Shown: positions 33,960-43,607 of the stretch, one piece after another
How positions within the stretch are numbered: the first letter of the stretch is position 1
Layout: every line of letters begins with the position of its first letter
Origin: Clostridium_AW malenominatum
GTDB taxonomy: Bacteria > Bacillota > Clostridia > Clostridiales > Clostridiaceae
DNA: 64,000 nt
Direction of reading: 5' to 3'
Assembly (NCBI RefSeq): GCF_039521365.1
Contig: NZ_BAAACF010000001.1
Location: forward strand, 1,364,001 to 1,428,000
Notes under the pieces: model-generated
Told to the model about the DNA's origin: nothing
The model's input: the letters and a program-made list of their open reading frames with translations, nothing else
Databases searched by the model: none
Position numbers and translations under genes: made by a program

Positions 33960-35309
33960 ATGAAAAAAAGGCTACTAAATTTATTTCTATGTGTAGCAAT
34001 AGGCTCAACTTTATTAGCTGGATGCGCTGAAAAGCAAGCATCAACTTCTAAAACTAAGGAAATTTATTTTTTAAATTTTAAACCTGAAATTGCTCAAGTA
34101 TACGAAGCAATTGCTAAAGATTATGAAAAAGAGTCAGGTGTTAAAGTAAAGGTTGAAACAGCAGCAAGTGGTACTTATGAAACAACTTTAAAATCAGAAG
34201 TAGCTAAATCCGATGCTCCAACGATTTTCCAGATCAATGGGCCTGTTGGATATAGTGCGTGGAAGGATTACTGCTTGGATTTAAAGGATACTAAGCTTTA
34301 TAGCTATTTAACAGATAAAAGCTTAGCAGTAAAAAGTGGCGAAGGGGTTTATGGTATTCCATATGTTGTAGAGGGATATGGCATTATTTATAATGAGGCC
34401 ATTATGAAAAAATATTTTGCCTTAAGTGATAAAGCTGTTTCAATAAATTCAACAAATGAAATCAATAGCTTTGACTTATTAAGCAAAGTAGTTACTGATA
34501 TGACTAAACATAAAGATAAATTAGGTATTAAGGGTGTATTTGCATCTACATCATTAAAAGCAGGTGAACAGTGGAGATGGCAAACTCACCTTGCGAATGT
34601 TCCTTTCTACTATGAATTCAAAGATAATACTAAATATGACAATACAGTTTTAGCTGGTCTTGCATCAGATAAAATTGACTTCAAATATTCAAGTAACTAT
34701 AAGAACATTTTCGATTTATACATCAATAATTCTAATACAGACAGAAAGCTTTTAGGAAGTAAATCCGTTGATGATTCTATGGCTGAATTTGCACTTGGTA
34801 ATGTAGCTATGGTTCAAAACGGTAACTGGGCTTGGTCACAGATTAAAGGCGTTAGTGGTAATACTGTAAAAGAATCAGACATAAAATTCATGCCAATCTA
34901 CACAGGTGTACCTGGAGAAGACAAGCAAGGCTTGTGCGTTGGTACTGAGAACTTTTTTGCAATCAATAGCAAGGTTTCAAAGGAAAAACAGGAGGAATCT
35001 ATTGCGTTTATTGAATGGCTATTTACAAGCGATACAGGTAAGAAGTATGTAACTAATGACCTAGGTTTTATAGCTCCATTTAATACATTTAAGGACAATG
35101 AAAAGCCAGCAGACCCATTAGCTAAGGAAGTTTTGGCTTGGATGGAAAAGGGAACAAACGCAGTGGCATGGACATTTGCGGCATTCCCAAGTGAAGAATT
35201 CAAAAATAACTTTGGTGAAGGATTACTTGAATACGCTCAAGAAAACAAGAAGTGGGAAGATGTTGAAAAAATAGTTAAGGATTCTTGGGCATCTGAGAAA
35301 GCAAAATAA
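33960..35309 (+). CDS. Sugar ABC transporter substrate-binding lipoprotein
   Basis: A 449-aa extracellular solute-binding protein of family 1 (carbohydrate uptake type CUT1). The signal peptide ends in lipobox LLAGC (C22). I start at MKKRLLNLFL because GGGGGAG lies about 9 bp upstream; the longer upstream frame is rejected. It binds an oligo- or monosaccharide, identity unknown. It is followed by two permease genes after a stable hairpin, which would allow extra expression of this component. Confidence 0.88.
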   Translation: MKKRLLNLFLCVAIGSTLLAGCAEKQASTSKTKEIYFLNFKPEIAQVYEAIAKDYEKESGVKVKVETAASGTYETTLKSEVAKSDAPTIFQINGPVGYSAWKDYCLDLKDTKLYSYLTDKSLAVKSGEGVYGIPYVVEGYGIIYNEAIMKKYFALSDKAVSINSTNEINSFDLLSKVVTDMTKHKDKLGIKGVFASTSLKAGEQWRWQTHLANVPFYYEFKDNTKYDNTVLAGLASDKIDFKYSSNYKNIFDLYINNSNTDRKLLGSKSVDDSMAEFALGNVAMVQNGNWAWSQIKGVSGNTVKESDIKFMPIYTGVPGEDKQGLCVGTENFFAINSKVSKEKQEESIAFIEWLFTSDTGKKYVTNDLGFIAPFNTFKDNEKPADPLAKEVLAWMEKGTNAVAWTFAAFPSEEFKNNFGEGLLEYAQENKKWEDVEKIVKDSWASEKAK

Positions 35310-35332
35310 TTAATATAACAGAAAATTAAAAA

Positions 35333-35374
35333 TACAATGGTGAGCTTTGGATAGTAACTTAGTTCACCATTGTA
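35333..35374 (+). other. Intercistronic hairpin between binding-protein and permease genes
   Basis: TACAATGGTGA (35333-35343) pairs with TCACCATTGTA (35364-35374). There is no long U tract, so it is more likely a partial terminator or an mRNA 3'-end stabiliser that raises binding-protein yield. Confidence 0.6.
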
Positions 35375-35398
35375 AAATTATAATTAGGAGAAGATAGT

Positions 35399-36241
35399 GT
35401 GGAAAAGAGATTAAAAAAATATTTCCCTATTTTTGCCCTTCCAACCTTAATAGCATTTTCTATAGCATTTTTAATACCTTTTGTTATGGGAATGTATCTA
35501 TCTTTTACAAAATTTACAACAGTTGTAGATGCCAAATGGGTAGGTTTCAGTAACTATGCTAAGGCTCTTGAAAATAAAGAGTTTTTAAACGCCCTTTGGT
35601 TTACTACAAAGTTTACTGTGGCATCTGTTATATCAATAAATGTAGTTGCTTTTATATTGGCATTATTGTTAACCAGAGGTAAAAGAGGTTCAAACGTATT
35701 TAGGTCAGTATTTTTTATGCCTAACTTAATAGGCGGTATTGTATTAGGTTATATATGGCAGTTAATTATTAACGGTGTTTTATATAAATTTGGTGTAACC
35801 TTGACCTACGACCCTAGTTACGGTTTCTGGGGATTAGTACTTCTAATGAATTGGCAATTAATAGGGTATATGATGATTATCTATATAGCAGGAATTCAAA
35901 ATGTACCTGAAGATTTAATTGAAGCAGCCAAAATAGATGGCGCTGGTCCGTTTAGAGTGCTTAGAAGTGTTACAATTCCAATGATTATGCCAGCTGTTAC
36001 CATATGTTTATTTTTAACCACATCTAATTCCTTTAAATTATTTGACCAAAACCTAGCTTTGACAGCAGGCGCACCATCTAAAAAAACGGCTATGCTGGCA
36101 TTGGATATTTACAATACCTTCTATGGTAGAGTAGGCTGGGAAGGTGTAGGGCAAGCTAAGGCGGTTATATTCTTTGTTTTAGTAACTATTATAGCATTTG
36201 CACAACTTATTTTAACTAAAAGTAAGGAGGTAGAACACTAA
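35399..36241 (+). CDS. Sugar ABC transporter permease (MalF-like)
   Basis: A 280-aa permease with six membrane segments. The N-terminus FPIFALPTLIAFSIAFLIPFVMGMYLSFTKF and the EAA loop EDLIEAAKIDGAGPFRVLRSVTIPMIMPA are typical of CUT1 UgpA/MalF-type subunits. The start is GTG with AGGAGAAG upstream. Its stop overlaps the next ATG by one base. Confidence 0.9.
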   Translation: MEKRLKKYFPIFALPTLIAFSIAFLIPFVMGMYLSFTKFTTVVDAKWVGFSNYAKALENKEFLNALWFTTKFTVASVISINVVAFILALLLTRGKRGSNVFRSVFFMPNLIGGIVLGYIWQLIINGVLYKFGVTLTYDPSYGFWGLVLLMNWQLIGYMMIIYIAGIQNVPEDLIEAAKIDGAGPFRVLRSVTIPMIMPAVTICLFLTTSNSFKLFDQNLALTAGAPSKKTAMLALDIYNTFYGRVGWEGVGQAKAVIFFVLVTIIAFAQLILTKSKEVEH

Positions 36242-37074
36242 TGAGAGATTCAAAGATAAAAGATAATTTAATCTTCATGGTGCTATTAATCTTAGCCATT
36301 TTATTTTTGGTACCTATTTTAATAGTTCTTATGAATTCTTTTAAAGGCAAATTTTTTATTAGTGATACTCCATTCTTGCTGCCTAGTAGTACAACCTTCG
36401 TTGGGCTTAATAATTATATAAACGGTTTAACCAAGACAGGTTTTTTAAAAGCCCTTCAATGGTCATTATTTATTACTGTGTCCTCTGTTACAGTGATTGT
36501 TTTATTTACATCTATGACAGGGTGGTATATTACAAGAGTAAAGACTAAGTTTACCAAAGCTTTGTATTATTTATTTGTGTTTTCAATGATTGTACCTTTC
36601 CAAATGGTTATGTTTACTACTACTAAAGTAGCCAATGTTATGCATTTAGATAATCCATTAGGTATTATTATAATATATTTAGGTTTTGGTTCAGGATTGT
36701 CAGTATTTATGTTTGCTGGCTTTGTAAAGTCTATTCCAATTGAAATCGAGGAAGCTGCTTTAATTGATGGATGTAATCCAATTCAGACATATTTTATGAT
36801 AGTATTTCCTGTATTAAAACCAATAATAATAACAGTTGCAATACTAAATACTATGTGGATTTGGAATGACTATTTGTTGCCCTACCTACTTATTGGTAGC
36901 GAATATAAAACAATTCCAATTGCTATCCAATATTTAAGGGGAGGGTATGGTTCGATAGATATGGGAGCTATGATGGCAATGCTAGTACTTGCTATTATTC
37001 CTATTGTAGTTTTCTATTTTACATGTCAAAAATACATCATTAAAGGTGTTGTATCTGGAGCAGTGAAGGGATAA
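36241..37074 (+). CDS. Sugar ABC transporter permease (MalG-like)
   Basis: A 277-aa permease with six membrane segments and the EAA loop IEIEEAALIDGCNPIQTYFMIVFPVLKP; partner of the preceding subunit. It is translationally coupled by a 1-bp overlap. No ATPase gene follows, so the system must share an MsmK-like ATPase encoded elsewhere. That is common for CUT1 systems in Firmicutes. Confidence 0.9.
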   Translation: MRDSKIKDNLIFMVLLILAILFLVPILIVLMNSFKGKFFISDTPFLLPSSTTFVGLNNYINGLTKTGFLKALQWSLFITVSSVTVIVLFTSMTGWYITRVKTKFTKALYYLFVFSMIVPFQMVMFTTTKVANVMHLDNPLGIIIIYLGFGSGLSVFMFAGFVKSIPIEIEEAALIDGCNPIQTYFMIVFPVLKPIIITVAILNTMWIWNDYLLPYLLIGSEYKTIPIAIQYLRGGYGSIDMGAMMAMLVLAIIPIVVFYFTCQKYIIKGVVSGAVKG

Positions 37075-37128
37075 AATCAAGGCAGTTGTAAAATGTTTAA
37101 TATTATACAATGAAAAGGATGAGTGACT

Positions 37129-38169
37129 ATGGAAACAATAACAATAAAAGATATTGCAGCATTGTGTGGTGTGGGTATAAGTACTGTATCTAGAGCAATA
37201 AATAATCATCCTGATATTAATGAAGAAACAAAGGCAATGATTATGCAGGTTATTTCCGAAAATAATTATATTCCTAACAATAGTGCAAGAAATTTAAAGA
37301 GAACGGATTCCAATACCATTGCGGTATTGATTAAAGGTATTACAAATCCTTTTTTCAGTAATATGATTAAAACCTTTGAAAGAAAAATTAAGGAGAAGAA
37401 GTATTCCTTTATTTTACAGCATGTAGATAATAGAGAAAACGAAATTGATGTTGCTATTCAATTAATAAAAGAAAAAAAATTAAAAGGAATTGTGTTCCTA
37501 GGAGGACATTTTTCTCACTCAAATGAAAAATTAGCTCAGTTAAAGGTGCCCTTTGTTCTAAGCACTATTGGAACTACACAAAAACTTGATAGGACTATTT
37601 GCTCCTCTGTTTCTGTAGATGACTTTAAAGAAAGCTACAAAATAGTTGATTATTTATGTAAGCTTGGACATAGTAAAATCGCCATTATTACAGCACCTTT
37701 GGACGATGAAAGTATAGGCAGTTTAAGACTTAATGGATATATGAGTGCTTTACGAGATAATGGAATTCAGATTAAAAAAAATCTAATACGCTTTATGAAA
37801 GATGAACTTGAAAGTTATTCTATACAAAACGGTTATGTTGTTACTAGAGAGCTACTGGAATCAGGAGAAAATTTTACAGCAATCTATGCAATAAGCGACA
37901 CTCTTGTTATAGGTGCATGTAGGGCAATTTTTGATGTGGGTCAAAGAATACCAGAGGATTATTCCGTAGCTGGATTTGATGGATTGGACATCGCTCATTA
38001 TTATAATCCGTCAATTACTACAATAAGGCAGCCCGTAGAAGAAATGGCGGAGGAAACTATTAAAATTCTATTTGATGCTATAAGTGGGAAAACATCAGCA
38101 CAACATAAGACCTTTCAAGGTGAATTAATCATAGGACAATCCACGGGACCTATTTTAAGAAGAAAGTAA
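37129..38169 (+). CDS. LacI family transcriptional regulator
   Basis: A 346-aa LacI/GalR-type regulator. The N-terminal helix-turn-helix (TIKDIAALCGVGISTVSRAINNHPDINEETK) is followed by a periplasmic-binding-protein-like sensor domain with VAGFDGLDIAHYYNPSITTIRQP near the end. I prefer ATG 37129 to GTG 37123 because AAAGGAT is better spaced from it. It sits at the end of the sugar ABC operon and probably controls it through the dyads before the binding-protein gene. Confidence 0.88.
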   Translation: METITIKDIAALCGVGISTVSRAINNHPDINEETKAMIMQVISENNYIPNNSARNLKRTDSNTIAVLIKGITNPFFSNMIKTFERKIKEKKYSFILQHVDNRENEIDVAIQLIKEKKLKGIVFLGGHFSHSNEKLAQLKVPFVLSTIGTTQKLDRTICSSVSVDDFKESYKIVDYLCKLGHSKIAIITAPLDDESIGSLRLNGYMSALRDNGIQIKKNLIRFMKDELESYSIQNGYVVTRELLESGENFTAIYAISDTLVIGACRAIFDVGQRIPEDYSVAGFDGLDIAHYYNPSITTIRQPVEEMAEETIKILFDAISGKTSAQHKTFQGELIIGQSTGPILRRK

Positions 38170-38172
38170 AAT

Positions 38173-38213
38173 AAATAGCCATCTGAGAATAACAAAGTCT
38201 TCAGTGGCTATTT
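38173..38213. terminator. Bidirectional terminator between convergent lacI and CoA-transferase genes
   Basis: AAATAGCC-at-CTGA (38173-38186) pairs with TCAG-t-GGCTATTT (38201-38213). It has T-rich tails on both strands and belongs to the same hairpin family as the one after dbpA. Confidence 0.8.
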
Positions 38214-38217
38214 GTCT

Positions 38218-39543
38218 TTACCATATCATATGTTCTTTTGCATCATACCTCAATTCATCTCTAAAACTAGGATGGGCTATGTTTATAAGTCTTTCAACTC
38301 TTTCTTTTACCGAGCGTCCCCTAAGCCATGCTACTCCATATTCAGTAACCACGTAATCTACATCATTTCTTGATAGTGAAATAACGGTTCCTTCTTTTAA
38401 TAGAGGAGATATTTTAGATATAAGTTTCTTATTACCGTCATTATCAGTTATTTCTATAGTAGAGTGAAGGGCAATTATGGATTTACCACCTTTAGACATT
38501 TGAGCGCCTATGGCCGTATCAGCTTGACCACCAGTACATGAATATTGCATGGCTCCTATGGATTCTGAAGCACATTGTCCAGTAAGGTCTACTTCAAGAG
38601 AAGTATTTATTGATACCATTTTGCTATTCTGCCCTATGACATAAGGGCTATTTGCCCAGGAAGCTGGTTTAAATATAAATGAAGGATTGTCATCTATAAA
38701 TTTATATAATCTTTCTGAGCCGAAGGCAAAACAGCCAATGGATTTACCTTTATATAAGGATTTCATTGAATTATCTATTGCTCCACACTCTATTAAATCT
38801 GCCATGCTGTCAGTAAACATTTCTGTATGGATACCTAAATACTTTTTATTTTTAAGCTCATTAGCAACAGCATTAGGAGTTTTTCCTATACCCAGTTGAA
38901 GTGTTGAGCCATTTTCAACTAAATCGGCAATGTATTCACCGATTTTTTTATCTACTTCTGTATAGGAGGCAGGAGGTATTGAAGGAACAGCATAGTTTGT
39001 TTCCACCAAAGCGGATATTTCACTTATATGCACCGTAGTGTCGCCAAAGGTCCTAGGGAAATTTGAATTTACTTCAGCAATCACTAGAGCACCCATATCA
39101 ATAAGTTCTCTTTCATAAACCGAGGAGAGGCTGAGGGTTAAAAATCCATGTTTATCCATTGGAGAACAGGTGCAAAGGAGAACAAGTCTTCTTCTTTCTG
39201 AAGCAAAAATTCTTTTTTTCAATGCGCTGTGAGCATGTTGAGGTACTAAACTTACATTTCCATTACAATGTGATTTTCTAAGAGGAGCAGTGTAAAACCA
39301 ACCATTTACACAAATTGTGTCTTTATACAAAGGATTTTTTATAAATTCATAATTTTCTACAGGAAAACAGTTGGTAAGGTCACAGCCACGAATTCCTTTT
39401 TCTCTAATGATGTGAAGGTTATGTAATAGGGTGATGGGTTCACTGGCCGCTTGAGCAGTAAATATAAAATCATTAGATTTTATAAGTTCTAAGGCTCCTT
39501 GTAATGTTCTAATTTTACTTTTATAAATTTCTTTATAATTCAT
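38218..39543 (-). CDS. Acetyl-CoA hydrolase/transferase family protein (4-hydroxybutyrate CoA-transferase-like)
   Basis: A 441-aa CoA-transferase of the acetyl-CoA hydrolase family. The N-terminal and C-terminal domains are both complete, with LQLGIGKTPNAVANEL, EMFTDSMADLIECGAIDN and the C-terminal GGQADTAIGAQMSKGGKSIIALHST and YVVTEYGVAWLRGRSVKERVERLINIAHP. It transfers CoA between acetyl-CoA and another short acid, for example 4-hydroxybutyrate or butyrate. I start at MNYKEIYKSK (39543) with GGAGGG upstream. Substrate unresolved. Confidence 0.85.
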   Translation of the reverse strand: MNYKEIYKSKIRTLQGALELIKSNDFIFTAQAASEPITLLHNLHIIREKGIRGCDLTNCFPVENYEFIKNPLYKDTICVNGWFYTAPLRKSHCNGNVSLVPQHAHSALKKRIFASERRRLVLLCTCSPMDKHGFLTLSLSSVYERELIDMGALVIAEVNSNFPRTFGDTTVHISEISALVETNYAVPSIPPASYTEVDKKIGEYIADLVENGSTLQLGIGKTPNAVANELKNKKYLGIHTEMFTDSMADLIECGAIDNSMKSLYKGKSIGCFAFGSERLYKFIDDNPSFIFKPASWANSPYVIGQNSKMVSINTSLEVDLTGQCASESIGAMQYSCTGGQADTAIGAQMSKGGKSIIALHSTIEITDNDGNKKLISKISPLLKEGTVISLSRNDVDYVVTEYGVAWLRGRSVKERVERLINIAHPSFRDELRYDAKEHMIW

Positions 39544-39644
39544 ATTAATTACCCTCCAAAACTTTATGTTTACCATAGAAAATTAAAAGCAAAAAGAATG
39601 CCAAAGAAATTTCCCAATAGGAACTTTGTAAAATGGTACACTAG

Positions 39645-39681
39645 AGTAACATATTGTTACGTATAACAAATTTTAATTTGT
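39645..39681. other. Two palindromes in the divergent CoA-transferase/NAD-operon region
   Basis: GTAAC-N5-GTTAC (39645-39659) and ACAAATTTTAATTTGT (39666-39681, perfect 16 bp) lie 100-140 bp upstream of the CoA-transferase gene. They could be operators for that gene; no regulator is assigned. Confidence 0.35.
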
Positions 39682-39718
39682 ATCGAGCAATTACAAAAAT
39701 AAATTAAAAAAACACTTA

Positions 39719-39774
39719 TTGACACATAGTGGAATAGATTGTATTATGAATACATAATATCAATTTGATATTAT
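39719..39774 (+). promoter_or_regulatory. Promoter and 21-bp NrtR-type operator of the NAD salvage operon
   Basis: TTGACA (39719-39724), a 17-bp spacer and TATTAT (39742-39747) form a consensus promoter. Just downstream, over the start point, is a perfect dyad with 10-bp arms ATAATATCAA (39754-39763) and TTGATATTAT (39765-39774) around one T. NrtR regulators bind palindromes in such positions. A link to the adjacent nrtR-like gene is a strong inference. Confidence 0.7.
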
Positions 39775-39807
39775 CTAATTGAAACTAAGTTGAGGTGGAA
39801 AATAATT

Positions 39808-40698
39808 TTGGATAAACATTTTATAGATAAGGAAGAAGAATTCCTAAAAAGTTATGACGAGAATGATTATAAAAGACCGAGTGTTACAAATGACATTATA
39901 ATATTTACAACTGCTGATATGGAAGAAGATAATCTACGTAAGGTACCAAAAAGAGGGATGCAGGTTATTTTAATTAAAAGAGATGACTATCCTTATATAG
40001 ATAAATGGGCGCTTCCAGGTGGGTTTGTTGATATTGAAGAAAGCTTAGAGGATGGTGCTAAGAGGAAACTTAAGGAGAAGACAGGGATAGACAACATTTA
40101 TACAGAGCAGCTCTATACTTTTGGAGATGTTCATAGAGATAAAAGAACAAGGGTTATTAGTGTAGGAAATATTGCTTTAGTGGAAAAGAGTAGCATAAGA
40201 TTAGGTGAAGTAGATTTGCAAAAGAAAAGTGGATGGTTTTGGATAGATAAAACTCTTATTAGTTCAGAAAAGTATGAGCAATATATAGAAAACAAACATC
40301 TGCTATCTCTTAAATCCATTGATGAAAGAATAATAATGAATTATGAAGTAACAGAGAAAATCGGAAGAGACATTTTTAGGAGGAAGGAGACAGCTTATAG
40401 GTTATTAAATAACTCTACAGAGGAATTGGCTTTTGATCACTATAAGATATTAGATTATGGAATAGATAGATTAAGAAATAAAGTAGAGTATACACCAATT
40501 GCATTTAACCTTTTGCCAAGAGTATTTACTGTAAAGGAACTACAGAATGTTTATGAAGCAATAATGGGAAGAGAAATTTTAAACTTCAGAAGAAAAATGG
40601 GAGAAATGATTATAGAAACCGATGAAAAAATAGAGGGTAAACCCTTTAGACCAGCTAAGGTATTTAAATTTAATGAAAATTGGGAGCATAATTTTTAA
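39808..40698 (+). CDS. nrtR: NrtR-type NAD metabolism regulator (Nudix-like domain plus winged helix)
   Basis: A 296-aa protein with an N-terminal Nudix-like domain and a C-terminal winged helix (VFTVKELQNVYEAIMGREILNFRRKM). The Nudix box begins as GFVDIEE but continues RKLKEKTG, so two of the catalytic glutamates of the REUxEE core are Lys. It is therefore likely a ligand sensor (ADP-ribose in known NrtR) and not a hydrolase. It starts at TTG 39808, 9 bp after GAGGTGG. It is the first gene of an NAD salvage operon. Confidence 0.85.
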   Translation: MDKHFIDKEEEFLKSYDENDYKRPSVTNDIIIFTTADMEEDNLRKVPKRGMQVILIKRDDYPYIDKWALPGGFVDIEESLEDGAKRKLKEKTGIDNIYTEQLYTFGDVHRDKRTRVISVGNIALVEKSSIRLGEVDLQKKSGWFWIDKTLISSEKYEQYIENKHLLSLKSIDERIIMNYEVTEKIGRDIFRRKETAYRLLNNSTEELAFDHYKILDYGIDRLRNKVEYTPIAFNLLPRVFTVKELQNVYEAIMGREILNFRRKMGEMIIETDEKIEGKPFRPAKVFKFNENWEHNF

Positions 40699-40716
40699 AA
40701 ATAAAGAGGGGATATA

Positions 40717-41514
40717 ATGATTTATTTTAATAATGAGAGAGTTGAGATTAAGAAATTTCCTAATGGTGAATCTCTGATTCATAGCGAAAATTTAAAGTTA
40801 AAAAGTGATGAAAATGAAATCAGAGTTTATTTTGAGAATGATGAAGATATAACTCATTTAATATTTTTGAAAAGCCATTTAGATGAATTAAGGATAAAAT
40901 GTAACTTAATAATTCCATATATGCCGTATGGCAGAATGGATAGGACTGAAGGGATAACTATTTTTACATTAAAGTATTTCTGTAAGCTAATTAATAGTTT
41001 AAACTTCGAAAGTGTAACCATTTATGAGCCGCATTCAGAGGTGTCCATTGCATTATTAGATAGAGTTAAGATAGTTAATATGTCTAAAATGTTAGCAGAG
41101 AGTCTCTTGAAAGAATTAAACAATGGAAAAGAAGGAATATATTTAGTTTATCCGGATGCAGGTGCGGCAAAGAGATATGGGAAAGAAATAGACTATGAAA
41201 AGATTTTAACTGCAAGCAAAGAACGAGACTTTAAAACAGGCTTTATTAAGAAATTAGAGATAAATGGGGATATGAAAAGTAAAAGTTTTAAGGCAATTAT
41301 AGTAGATGATTTATGTTCAAAGGGTGGCACTTTTATGCTTACAGCTTCTAAGCTAAAGGAAATGGGGGCAACGGAAATATATCTAGTAGTTACCCATTGT
41401 GAAAATACAATTTTTCAAGGTGAGCTTCTAACCTGTGATTTAATAACGGGGATATATACAACCAATAGTATTCTAAGCAAAAATCATGAAAAAATTAAGG
41501 TGTATGAAATTTAA
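40717..41514 (+). CDS. Ribose-phosphate pyrophosphokinase-like protein (short Prs)
   Basis: A 265-aa PRPP-synthetase homologue, about 50 residues shorter than housekeeping Prs. It keeps the N-terminal IPYMPYGRMDR motif and the PRPP-binding loop as IIVDDLCSKGGTF. It probably makes the PRPP needed by the phosphoribosyltransferase two genes downstream. GAGGGG lies before the ATG. Dedicated Prs-like genes are known in NAD salvage operons. Confidence 0.82.
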   Translation: MIYFNNERVEIKKFPNGESLIHSENLKLKSDENEIRVYFENDEDITHLIFLKSHLDELRIKCNLIIPYMPYGRMDRTEGITIFTLKYFCKLINSLNFESVTIYEPHSEVSIALLDRVKIVNMSKMLAESLLKELNNGKEGIYLVYPDAGAAKRYGKEIDYEKILTASKERDFKTGFIKKLEINGDMKSKSFKAIIVDDLCSKGGTFMLTASKLKEMGATEIYLVVTHCENTIFQGELLTCDLITGIYTTNSILSKNHEKIKVYEI

Positions 41515-41527
41515 GGGGGTATTTATT

Positions 41528-42076
41528 ATGAAAAAACTATTAGTAGTTATTGATTATCAAAAGGACTTTGTAGATGGAACATTGGGATTTGAAAAAGCTG
41601 TAACTTTAGAGGAAAGTATATATAACAAGGTTAACAAATATCTAGAAAATGGTGACAAGGTATTGTTCACCTATGACACTCATTATGAAGAATATTTACA
41701 AACCAGAGAAGGTAAAAACTTACCTGTGGCACATTGTATCAAAGGTAGCGATGGCCATAAGCTATATGGAAAGCTAAGTGACTTTTCAAATTTAAAGAAT
41801 ACAATGCATTATGAAAAAAAGGGATTTGGCATATCTCCAGAGGATATGCTTCAAATATCTAATGAAATAGGAGAAGACATTAATGAAATTGAGTTAGTTG
41901 GAGTTGTTACCAATATATGCGTAATTAGCAACGTGGTATTGTTTCAGTCCCAATATAGAGAAGCTGACATCATAGTGGATGCAAGCCTTTGTGCTAGTTT
42001 TGATGATTCTTTGCATGAAAAAGCATTAGATGTAATTGAAGGCTTACAGGGAAAGGTAATTAATAGGGGGAACTGA
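41528..42076 (+). CDS. pncA: Nicotinamidase-related isochorismatase-fold amidohydrolase
   Basis: A 182-aa cysteine hydrolase. It shows the catalytic triad of nicotinamidases: Asp in VIDYQKDFVDG, the Lys segment (YEKKGFG) and Cys in GVVTNICVISNVV. It would deaminate nicotinamide to nicotinate. I choose ATG 41528 (MKKLLVVIDYQ), preceded by AGGGGG, over an in-frame start 42 bp upstream that overlaps the prs-like gene. It starts 13 bp after that gene and ends 2 bp before the next. Confidence 0.85.
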   Translation: MKKLLVVIDYQKDFVDGTLGFEKAVTLEESIYNKVNKYLENGDKVLFTYDTHYEEYLQTREGKNLPVAHCIKGSDGHKLYGKLSDFSNLKNTMHYEKKGFGISPEDMLQISNEIGEDINEIELVGVVTNICVISNVVLFQSQYREADIIVDASLCASFDDSLHEKALDVIEGLQGKVINRGN

Positions 42077-42078
42077 TT

Positions 42079-43548
42079 ATGATAAACCCATTGTTATTAA
42101 CGGATTTTTATAAAACAATTCATCATATGTGCTATGCACCGGGAATGACTAAATTAGTAAGCTATTGGACTCCCAGGATGTCCCGAAAAGATGATATGGA
42201 TAAAGTTGTTATGTTTGGACTACAACCTTTTATAAAGAAGTATTTAATTCAGTACTTTAATGAAAATTTCTTTCAAAAGGATAAGGAGACTGTGGTTTCT
42301 GAGTATGAAAGAATTATTTCTAAAACTATGGGAAATATGGCAGCGGATACAAAGCATATTGAAGCTTTGCACGACTTAGGATATTTACCAATACAAATTA
42401 AATCTGTAGCAGAAGGCTCAAGAGTAAACATTAAAACGCCAATGATTGAAATTACCAATACACAGGTGGATTTTGCCTGGCTGGTGAATTATTTAGAAAC
42501 TTTTATGAGCTGTAATATATGGCAACCTATGACAAGTGCCACTATTGCATATAGGTACAGAGAAATAATAGAAAAGTATTTTAATCTTACTGTAGAAAAG
42601 GGTGATATTAAAAAAGCTTGTGGAGATTTTAGCATGAGAGGTTTTAGCTCTGTGGAAAGTGCAGAACTTAGTGGTGCAGCACACCTGCTTTCATTTATAG
42701 GAACGGCAACAATACCTGCCATTAGTTATATAGAGGAATATTATAATTGCAATATAGAAGAGGAAGTAGTTGGATTAGGAACACCTTCTACAGAACACAG
42801 TGTAATGTGTAGCTACGGAGAAGATGAGTTTGCAGCCTATAAGAGGTTAATCACTGAAGTATTTCCAAGGGGAGTTTTGAGCATAGTATCTGACACCTAT
42901 GATTATTGGAATGTTATAACAGATATACTTCCAAGGCTGAAAGAAGATATTATAAATAGAGATGGAAAAATTGTTATTAGAGGGGACAGTGGAGACCCAG
43001 TAAAAATAATTTGTGGGGATAAGGATGCAGCAAAAGATAGTGAGGAATATAAGGGAACCGTTGAGTTACTATGGGAGATATTTGGTGGGGAAATCAATTC
43101 AAAAGGATATAAGGTTCTAAATAGTAAAATAGGGACAATCTACGGAGACAGTATAACTGTGGAAAGATGCGAGCAGATTTGTAGAGGGTTAGAGGAAAAG
43201 GGTTTTGCAGTAAATAATTGTGTGTTTGGCATAGGTTCATACACCTATCAATACAATACTAGAGATACTTTTGGATTTGCTTTAAAGGCTACTCATGCAA
43301 TAATAGATGGTGAAGAAAAGTTTATCTTCAAGGCTCCTAAAACGGATAAAGATAACTTTAAAAAGTCACAAAAGGGAATGTGTTATGTATATAGAGAGGG
43401 AGAAGATATTTTATATAAAGATGAATTAACTTTAAAGGAGCAAGCAGAATGTAAGGACAATCTGCTAGAGATTGTATTTAAGGATGGTAAATTGATAAAA
43501 GATTATTCATTATGGGAAATAAGAAATAGGCTGCACCGTAGCTTCTAA
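42079..43548 (+). CDS. Nicotinamide phosphoribosyltransferase-like protein (NadV/NAMPT family)
   Basis: A 489-aa phosphoribosyltransferase of NAMPT/NadV size and type, starting NPLLLTDFYKTIHHM with later DFSMRGFSSVESAELSGAAHLLSF and VIRGDSGDP active-site segments. NadV makes NMN from nicotinamide and PRPP. It stands between a nicotinamidase and an NH3-dependent NAD synthetase, enzymes of the deamidated route. Its true substrate, nicotinamide or nicotinate, is thus an open question. Overall family confidence is high. Confidence 0.85.
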   Translation: MINPLLLTDFYKTIHHMCYAPGMTKLVSYWTPRMSRKDDMDKVVMFGLQPFIKKYLIQYFNENFFQKDKETVVSEYERIISKTMGNMAADTKHIEALHDLGYLPIQIKSVAEGSRVNIKTPMIEITNTQVDFAWLVNYLETFMSCNIWQPMTSATIAYRYREIIEKYFNLTVEKGDIKKACGDFSMRGFSSVESAELSGAAHLLSFIGTATIPAISYIEEYYNCNIEEEVVGLGTPSTEHSVMCSYGEDEFAAYKRLITEVFPRGVLSIVSDTYDYWNVITDILPRLKEDIINRDGKIVIRGDSGDPVKIICGDKDAAKDSEEYKGTVELLWEIFGGEINSKGYKVLNSKIGTIYGDSITVERCEQICRGLEEKGFAVNNCVFGIGSYTYQYNTRDTFGFALKATHAIIDGEEKFIFKAPKTDKDNFKKSQKGMCYVYREGEDILYKDELTLKEQAECKDNLLEIVFKDGKLIKDYSLWEIRNRLHRSF

Positions 43549-43607
43549 TTAATATTTAAGGATAGTATAAGAAATTATTTTTCAATTTTGAGTGGAGGTA
43601 TAGAAAG

